The position numbers and the translations under genes are program-made. The notes under the pieces were generated by a model. It ran no database searches, was not told the DNA's origin, and saw nothing but the letters and a program-made list of their open reading frames with translations. Below are positions 57,582-64,000 of a DNA stretch of 64,000 bases, in pieces. Origin of the DNA: Nemophila menziesii. Taxonomy: Eukaryota > Streptophyta > Magnoliopsida > Boraginales > Hydrophyllaceae. The stretch spans positions 3,224,001 through 3,288,000 of the forward strand of contig JARWIR010000018.1 of assembly GCA_029959085.1 (NCBI GenBank). Direction: 5' to 3'. Numbering within the stretch: position 1 is the stretch's first letter; the number at the start of each line of letters is the position of its first letter.

Positions 57582-58865
57582 CTAACGAATCGGTATAGGC
57601 GTCTTGAACAGGTTGTTGTGGGGAGCAGGTCTATTCTGATATTGATTTTGATACTGACCTCTTGGTTGGAAGGAGTTATTCTGGGGACGTGGTTGATAAT
57701 GACCAGGATTAGCGGCCCCATGTGGATTTGAATACTGCATTCCCAGATGATTCCTATTACCAAATTGATAACCTCCTCGGTTGGATATGAAATAAACAGA
57801 TTGTGCATTTCCTTCGGACTCTTCCCATGTATGATTCATAGCCCCACAATGAGGACAACCATGTGCTTCTTGCACTACATTCATTGCGACTAAATTTTTC
57901 TGCATCTCAAACTTAAGTTCTTTGATTTGATTCTCTAGAGCGGATAATTGAGCTGAGTTTGCAGTTTTTGCGTCTAATCGAAGCGTACCTCGGGTTTTTG
58001 TAACAAGAGCTCGCGAAGATGGCCAACTCCTTTCTTGTTCAATGCATTTTTCTAAAACCTCGGTAGCCTCAGCAGGTTGCATGGACACAAAATTCCCTTT
58101 CCCAAGATTATCCACCTTCAATCTACTGTCTCTGTTGATAACTTCATAGAATATAGCTAACTGTAGAGACGGGGTATAACCATGGAGCAGACATCTAGCT
58201 AACTTCTGTTGAAACCTTGTCCATGCTTCTCCTACTTTTTCTCCATCTTCTTGACAAAACTTTGCAAGCTCGCTTTGGTCTTTGAGTCTCATACTCTTCC
58301 GATAAAAACGGTTAAAGAAAGCAGCTTGAAGTTCTGTCCATGAGTTAATTGTCCCTGGTGGTTGCCTATCTAGCTGCCTACCAGCTTTACCGGTCAGAAA
58401 GAACGAAAACATATGACAATACAGTTGCTCGCATGTAATGCCTGGAGTAAAATAAGCATCACAAATCTGCATAAACTTCTGAATCGCTCTTATCGGATCT
58501 TGAATTGTTGTACCACTGTAGAGTCCAAAACTTTGAAACTGACTGAGCATACCCGGATCGATCCTAAATTTGATGTTTTGGATCTCTAGAGGACGGTAAC
58601 CTATTGGTTGAATATGAAAAGGTACTCCCAAGCCTGGGAGGTCTTGCTCTACTCTGTTCTGATTGACATTGTTGTTCCCGTTACCTCTTCCTTGTGGTGG
58701 TTGTAAATGTCCTAAAGGACCTAGGAATCTCGGATCTAAGGGTGGATCTACTTGATCTCGTACGTCTGACATAGCTCTTCTTAAGGCTCTTTCCTCGCGT
58801 TTACGTTTGTTATAACCTCTGAAGCTCCTCTCAGGCTCCGGTAACGGAGGCCAAGAATTAAACAC
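57582..58865 (-). CDS. E4 Gag, 427-aa open frame
   Basis: It starts MFNSWPPLPEPERSFRGYNK, 136 nt after the PBS. The retrotransposon-gag domain spans about residues 100-280 (IQDPIRAIQKFMQICDAYF, KVGEAWTRFQQKLARC). The knuckle CPHCGAMNHTWEES lacks the last Cys (Ser instead), as it would be CX2CX4HX4C. A repeat-like Q/N/R-rich tail follows (QPRPQNNSFQPRGQYQNQY). The particle-forming part could still be made. The end of the frame may be a frameshift, since GNYVQ-like linker codons seen in E3 are not reached. Confidence 0.82.
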   Translation of the reverse strand: MFNSWPPLPEPERSFRGYNKRKREERALRRAMSDVRDQVDPPLDPRFLGPLGHLQPPQGRGNGNNNVNQNRVEQDLPGLGVPFHIQPIGYRPLEIQNIKFRIDPGMLSQFQSFGLYSGTTIQDPIRAIQKFMQICDAYFTPGITCEQLYCHMFSFFLTGKAGRQLDRQPPGTINSWTELQAAFFNRFYRKSMRLKDQSELAKFCQEDGEKVGEAWTRFQQKLARCLLHGYTPSLQLAIFYEVINRDSRLKVDNLGKGNFVSMQPAEATEVLEKCIEQERSWPSSRALVTKTRGTLRLDAKTANSAQLSALENQIKELKFEMQKNLVAMNVVQEAHGCPHCGAMNHTWEESEGNAQSVYFISNRGGYQFGNRNHLGMQYSNPHGAANPGHYQPRPQNNSFQPRGQYQNQYQNRPAPHNNLFKTPIPIR

Positions 58866-59000
58866 GGTTAAAACCTAAAAAAGACTAAAGCAAACCACAA
58901 GCATAAATCTGGAAAAAATAAAAACTAAAATATTGAAAAATAAAAATTAACTAAAAACTACTACTCGAAATAGATAGCCCACACGCTAACGAGACACAAG

Positions 59001-59018
59001 TCCCCGGCAGCGGCGCCA
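59001..59018 (-). other. E4 primer-binding site, tRNA-Asp type
   Basis: The minus-strand TGGCGCCGCTGCCGGGGA is identical to E3 and again lies six bases from the LTR. Confidence 0.9.
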
Positions 59019-59024
59019 AAAACT

Positions 59025-60432
59025 TGGTGGTTCCTAGGGTGTTATACGAATGGGTAAATAATAACGAGTAAGAAGTAATTAATTAAAAGACAGGAAATAA
59101 AAGGAATAAATTCGAGATTAATGATTAAACTAATGAAAATAAAAGACAGTAAACTTAAAGATAAGAAATATGAGATGAGAAGTATAGCTTAGGTTTTGCT
59201 AGTATGCACTAATCCTTCTAATTCTTTCTATCAAATCTAGTTAATAAGGGAGATAATTAGCTCTTAGATACTTAGTCAGGATTCTAAATTCCCATACCTT
59301 AGACCTGGAGAGCGACTAAGGGGGCTACAGACACATTATGAGGCAGCCTAAACCTAGGGTTATCAAGCGCTACCAAGGCCATAAGCAATTCAATTCCAAA
59401 CATGATGATAGTGGTTTAATTATACCCTAATGAATATATAGCTAGAATTAGTGTTGTCAAGACCAATATCGACACTAGACGTTATGTGGTGTTTCAATAA
59501 TTAGACACCCAGTTAAGGTGAACATCTAACTACTATTAAGAAAGCCTAAAGTGATCAGTTCTAGGACAGGCAATAATTCAAAACACATAAACAAATATAT
59601 ATGTAAGAAGCTAATATCAGATTAAAACATATAATTCCCAAAGAAACTTAGATAGAAAGAAAATAGAGTTCATAGATTACACATGATGCAAAACCCAAGC
59701 TATGGGAAAATTAGTTCATACCTGAAGGAAATAAAAAGATATAAAAGACTTCATCTTGCGCTCTACAATAATTCTGATAATAATAAACCTAAAGACAAAT
59801 TACTATGAGGCAAGGATGAATAAGGATGATTTACAAGTGATATAAGGGTGTATTTATAGGTGTATAGAAGCCCTAATTCGTTTTCTTTAAGGAGAAGGTA
59901 AGTAGTGGACTCCTAGCCCAACTCAATTTCGTAACCCTAAAATATGAAATCAGGTCTGTTTTTGTTTTGGTCCTAACAACTTCAATTCTTATCCGTTTGA
60001 CGCATATGAGTAGTCGAAATTCACCGACTCGTAAAGATCTTTAACTTTTCTCTTGAATGTTTCTCCAAATTCCCCACCGAGTTTGAGATATAATCTGATT
60101 TGTGGTCGTGGGTGGTGAAATTCAGATTTAAGGCAACTTTTCCTTTTCCATATTTTTAGATTTTCTTTCCTTATCTCCAATTTCCATGCTAATCTTCTTT
60201 TATTATCTCTTAATCTTTGACTTGGACTCTAATTAATCTCCATAATTATCTTTAAAGATTCACACTAAATAAATAATTAAACCCAATATGCTATAAAAAC
60301 AATAATTTACTAAATCAAGACTAGAAATAGGAATGTGTAGTATTTCTCAAGAAAATCGACTAGAAAGACTTCTAAATCACTAAAAATGATGTCTCATCCT
60401 AATAATAATTCATGACAAATGAGGAGACATCA
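59025..60432 (-). repeat. E4 5' LTR
   Basis: It is 1408 bp. On the plus strand it reads TGGTGGTTCCTAGGG...GGAGACATCA. The minus-strand TATAAATA is at 59851-59858. Confidence 0.92.
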
Positions 60433-60437
60433 ATTTG

Positions 60438-60812
60438 CCTGGAACCATAATTAAAAAGGCCATCAATCTTGATGAACCTATTGAAAAGAAATCAAAGATA
60501 GAGGCACCAGCACAACCACTACGCGCAAAATTAACAGCAAGGTTACGTGTACCATTCAGGGCTAAAGACAAGACACAAATTCAAGATCAAGGTTCTTCTT
60601 CTTCTTCTTCTCCTTCATACAAAGATAATTTTTGCACACCCCCATGGGCTATCAAATTGCAACAAGAAGTCAATCATCAAAGGAAACAAAACATAGCACT
60701 TTGGGAGGAAATTGCAAAGATTAATCAACAATTAGGAGAGGTAACTGAGATTATGGATATTGATAATTACTCTTCTTCGGAGGAAGAAGACATGATGGAT
60801 CTTTATGGCTAG
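60438..60812 (+). pseudogene. E2 ORF3, second part
   Basis: It continues the frame cut by E4 (NL | PGTIIKKAINLDEPIEKKS). A basic stretch, a Ser run, WAIKLQQEVNHQRKQNIALW (helical, possibly coiled coil) and an acidic end follow. With the first part it makes only about 148 codons, and the central conserved domain of E1, E3 and E4 is absent, so this ORF3 is internally deleted. Confidence 0.75.
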
Positions 60813-60910
60813 GTACCCCGTTCTAATCCTTCTCCTTAATTGCTTGTATGCATTAGGTAGTTTATTTTAGGTTAAGTTTAAATTTTATTTCTTTTTACTC
60901 AGTCTTTTTC

Positions 60911-60930
60911 GAGTCGTGGGGACACGACTC
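60911..60930 (+). other. E2 conserved hairpin after ORF3
   Basis: GAGTCGTGGGGACACGACTC has a perfect 8-bp stem and a GGGA loop. A PPT-like TTTGAGTTGGGGGTGGGG follows at 60934. Confidence 0.78.
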
Positions 60931-62350
60931 ACTTTTGAGTTGGGGGTGGGGATTCGTTGTCCTCATCTTCCTTTTTGTTTTTGCATAAAGTTTAAAATTT
61001 TAGGTTTGAATAGGCATAGAATATGTTGAATCTACCTATTTGAGCATGATTTAATTAAGTTAAAGATAGTAGGTAGTATGTTTTTTAAAGATGTCACAAA
61101 TATGTTTAGTATGCATGTATGAAAATAGGAAATAAAAGATAGAAAAGTTAATGAGAAATGCTAAGACATCATGTTAAAAATTAGGGAGAGTTATTGGGTG
61201 TGTAGAACGTGAGGTTTGAAATTAGTTGAAAACCCGCTTATCTATGAACTAGTAGTGAAAAAGTAACAAAATCAGGTAGTTAGAAAAGTGAATAAGGCAG
61301 TTCTTTCATGTTTGAAGTCACTTAAAGCCTTTTGTCTTTCTCACTCTTTTATTTTATTATTGTTATTTATCCGTCTTAGCCCCTCTGAGCCTTTCTAAAG
61401 CCTTTTTATTAACAACATTATAATCCATACCCTTAGTTGTTAGTATTTATCTATATGACCTGCACTCGAATCGCAAAACCTGAGACAATTCGTTTTTAGA
61501 GCTTGAGTTTGGGGTGGTGGGTTTCATCATCAGGGAACATTGGGTTTGGGAATTTGTAATTGTGATAGTATGGATGATGAAACAATTATTATTGTAACCC
61601 TTTACCGGGGTAATAGTGAATGAAAAAGAAGCTAAGAGCTAGATTTATGAAAAGGCATAATTTATGAAAAAATATATATAAAAAAATAGCGTGATACCTC
61701 AACATCAAAAAGAGAATCATAGCTATATAAAAGAAAAAAAGTGATATGAAAAGAATATACATATTTGGACCGGCAAAGTGGAATTTGTATATCATCATGA
61801 AAAAAGGTTCTATTTGGGAGTAATTGGGGATGCACATCAAAAGCATCAAAAATTGGGTTGAGTGAGAACATCTTCGAGTGAAAACTCAAGCTCTAGGGCA
61901 ATTCGTTGATGGAAAGCGAGGAGAGAGCCAAAAGCTCACTTTTCATTATCTAAATATACCACACCGTCCCTAGCCCCATTAAAACTGTAAAGACCTTAGG
62001 ATTTCTAGCTAATTGGTGGAGAAACGATTGAGTTATTAGGTAGTAGGTAAGTTGACCATTGGACGCTATATTAGAACCTATGAACAACCTATAGCCATTA
62101 GCGCAAATTGAGTTGAGACCTCTCCTTCTGGCATTGCGAAATTAATCTGGACTTGAATTTATGGATTGTTGATTATGTGTATATTAAGCATCCTTGTGCA
62201 TTATTTTTTGAGCATTACTAAATGAGACTTTTTTAGATACTATGCTCTAGGACAATTCATTATGTTCTATCGTTCTGCTCATCCTACTTCTTCTTCTTTG
62301 ACTACCCTACTGTTCTTTATTTGTATTTTTATTGTATCGGGACGATACAA
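60931..62350 (+). other. E2 3' noncoding region
   Basis: No gene is present. It holds PPT-like motifs (60934, 61502). The inverted repeat CTTTACCGG (61600-61608) and CCGGCAAAG (61770-61778) is present. The GGAGAGAGCCAAAAGCTCACTT block lies at 61920-61941. Confidence 0.62.
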
Positions 62351-62366
62351 CTTGAGTTGGGGGTCT
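62351..62366 (+). other. E2 polypurine tract
   Basis: CTTGAGTTGGGGGTCT abuts the 3' LTR. Confidence 0.85.
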
Positions 62367-63940
62367 TGATATCTCCTTATTTGTCATGAATTAATTCTAG
62401 TTGGAGACATCATTTTAGGTGTATTTATTAGAGTAAGAATCGATTTTCCTACTATTTAGTGCACTTTCCTATTTCTTGTCTTGATTTAATTATTTATTAT
62501 TTTTAGAGCATATAGGATTTAATTGTTTATTTAAGTGTGAAGCTTTAAAAATACATACAAGAATTTATTAGAGATAAATACCAAATCAAGATCAGAAGAT
62601 AATAAGGAAGAAGATTTGCATGGAAATTTAGAGAAAAAGAAGGAAAAGATAGGATATAGAAATAAAAAGCTGCCAAGTAAATCTGAATTTCACACCCACG
62701 ACCACAAAAGATCTTATATATCAAACTCGGTGAGGAATTCAGAAGTATGGTCTGAAGCAAAGTGATAGATATTTCCGAGACGATGAATTTCGACTATTGG
62801 AACGCATCAAACGGACAAGTGTTGAAGCAGTTACGGCCAATACAAAAACCGGGCTGATTGTTACCTTTCTTAGAATTTATGGCTACGAATTTGAGTTGGG
62901 CTAGAAGTGCATTACTTGTCTTCTACTCTAAGAAAACGTTTTAGGGTTCCTCTTACCCTATAAATACAACTTATTATCATTAGAAAATCATCCTTGGCCA
63001 AACCTTAAGCCAACAGGAAGCGTCAACATAAATGAAAGAAGTCTGGAAGGAGCAAAACACCATATGTCTTCTTCAACCTTTAATTTTGTAATTTCTTCTC
63101 TTTCTTTCATTAGAATGAACTAAATAATTTTAGCTTGAGATTTAGCATATATGTATGAACCCTAGTTTTTCTATCTGATTTGGGATATTAAGGTATTTAA
63201 TTGTATTCATGTTTTTCTTCTCTGTTTATGTGTTTTGATTTATTGACTGTTTTCCTTGCTAGTGCACGAGTATAGGATTACCTTAATAGTAGTTAGATGA
63301 TCACCTTAGATGGGTGTATAATTATTGAAACACCACATAACGTCTAGAATAAGGTTTAGACATGACAAATCAACCTAACTAGATAATCATTAGGGTATGT
63401 TTTCACCACTATCACCATGTTTGGAATTGAATTGCTTAGGGCCTTGGTGGCGCTTGATAACCCTAGGTTTAGGCTGCCTCATGGTTGTGTTGTAGCCGCC
63501 TTAGTCGCTCTCAAGGTCTAAGGTATGGGAATTTAGAATCCTGATTATTGCATATTACATGATTCACCCTTACATGATAGAATAAACACAACTAGTTTGG
63601 ATTACTTGCTAATATCTCAGGCTAAACTATCATACTACTTGTTTCTTTCTCTTTTATTCAATTTTTTGTTTTTAATTTATTAGTTTATTTTTCTTAATCG
63701 AAAACCCAATAAAAATCTCTTTAGTATTCTATTTCCTTGCGTATTATTTAATCTATCTGTCATATCTGCACTTGAATATTTTCATAAGTTCTTCTTAACC
63801 TTCGTAGTCTCTGGGGAACGAATTCTACTTATTCATTGAAACTTGTATACGTCCTATATACTTGCAGAACTGTGCTAGGCTAGGGTGTCTATTTTTGCAC
63901 TCATTTATATCATATTTTTATCACACCTTAGCCGACACCA
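62367..63940 (+). repeat. E2 3' LTR
   Basis: It is 1574 bp, like the 5' LTR. It starts TGATATCTCC (a G-to-A change from TGATGTCTCC) and ends GCCGACACCA. TATAAATA is at 62959-62966. Confidence 0.92.
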
Positions 63941-63945
63941 ATCAT

Positions 63946-64000
63946 GTTCGAATTAAAAACTGGATAAAATAAAAGAAAGACATGTTCCTCAATTACATAA
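63946..64000 (-). repeat. LTR X, right piece, runs off the window
   Basis: After the right ATCAT duplicate the flank continues as AT-rich sequence compatible with an inverted Athila LTR. This is too short to be certain. Confidence 0.35.

Larger units (their letters stand above)
47511..60432 (-). mobile_element. Athila-like element E4, complete ends, pol deleted
   Basis: The LTRs are 1410 and 1408 bp, with ATTTG on both sides. The minus-strand order is 5' LTR, PBS, gag, protease, the last 69 codons of integrase, palindrome array, ORF3, 3' noncoding region, PPT and 3' LTR. RT, RNase H and the integrase catalytic core are absent. Two solo LTRs have since inserted (50567-52077, 53915-55710). Gag and ORF3 are clearly diverged from E1 and E3, so it is a separate subfamily that must rely on proteins supplied in trans. 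Confidence 0.93.
25083..63940 (+). mobile_element. Athila-like element E2, complete ends, host of E3 and E4
   Basis: Both LTRs are 1574 bp, and ATCAT flanks the whole unit (25078-25082 and 63941-63945). Removing E3 (31475-45963) and E4 (47511-60432), each with one target copy, leaves an element of about 11.4 kb with PBS, gag, pol, palindrome array, ORF3 and PPT in order. I count roughly a dozen LTR differences in the first 300 bases, so E2 is clearly older than E3. Its coding regions carry many stops. Confidence 0.93.

Overview
This window is plant nuclear DNA, most likely from a eudicot. It holds one recognisable host gene, a four-exon cytosolic ribosomal protein eL34 (RPL34) gene on the minus strand at the left edge. 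A decayed Mutator-like (MULE) transposase follows. From about 5 kb rightwards almost everything is LTR retrotransposon. The Ty3/gypsy elements look like the Athila lineage: their primer-binding sites match the 3' end of tRNA-Asp, the Pol order is PR-RT-RH-IN with an FMDD RT box, and an extra ORF (here ORF3) lies between integrase and a long 3' noncoding region.

Layout. 100-738: RPL34. 1463-3250: MULE pseudogene. 3436-4823: small GC-rich inverted repeats and a possible MITE. 5022-6716: two tandem copies of an LTR-like piece, one split by a poly(A)-tailed retroposed insert (5257-6043). 6262-7719 and 13029-14056: remains of a minus-strand Athila-like element (E0). This is split by a complete but coding-poor Ty1/copia-type element (7721-13023, TSD ATCAA). 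14057-14288, 24959-25082 and 63946-64000: pieces of one older minus-strand LTR (X) that appears to host E1 and E2. E1 (+, 14289-24958) has lost its 5' LTR and gag start. E2 (+, 25083-63940, TSD ATCAT) carries two nested insertions: E3 (-, 31475-45963, TSD ACTGG) inside its integrase and E4 (-, 47511-60432, TSD ATTTG) inside its ORF3. E3 and E4 in turn carry three solo LTRs, each with a 5-bp TSD. E4 has lost RT, RNase H and most of integrase.

Most notable signal. Every Athila-like element that keeps its IN-ORF3 spacer (E1-E4), and also the unrelated copia element, carries a regular array of paired short GC-rich palindromes. The two palindromes of a pair start 20-23 bp apart, about two turns of B-DNA. 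Pairs recur about every 100-143 bp. Each Athila-like element has four pairs (the first pair of E1 is partly degenerate). The copia element has two pairs in each LTR and two in its internal region. The palindrome sequence differs by element: AAACCGGGTACCCGGTTT in E1, CCGGTATGCCGG in E2, CCGGCTAGCCGG and CCGGCATGCCGG in E3, CCGGCATGCCGG in E4, GCGGTRCACCGC in the copia element. The DNA between pairs is recognisably shared between E1 and E3, and between E2 and E4. In the copia U3, in E2 and in E4 the array lies just upstream of a TATA box. I infer a promoter-proximal module bound by a dimeric, rapidly diverging DNA-binding factor. I do not know whether it has been described.

Other shared structures are a 10-bp inverted repeat at the very start of the LTRs, a GAGTCGTG/CACGACTC hairpin just after ORF3, a CTTTGCCGG...CCGGCAAAG inverted repeat around a low-complexity tract, and about five polypurine-tract-like TTGAGTTTGGGGTGG copies per element.
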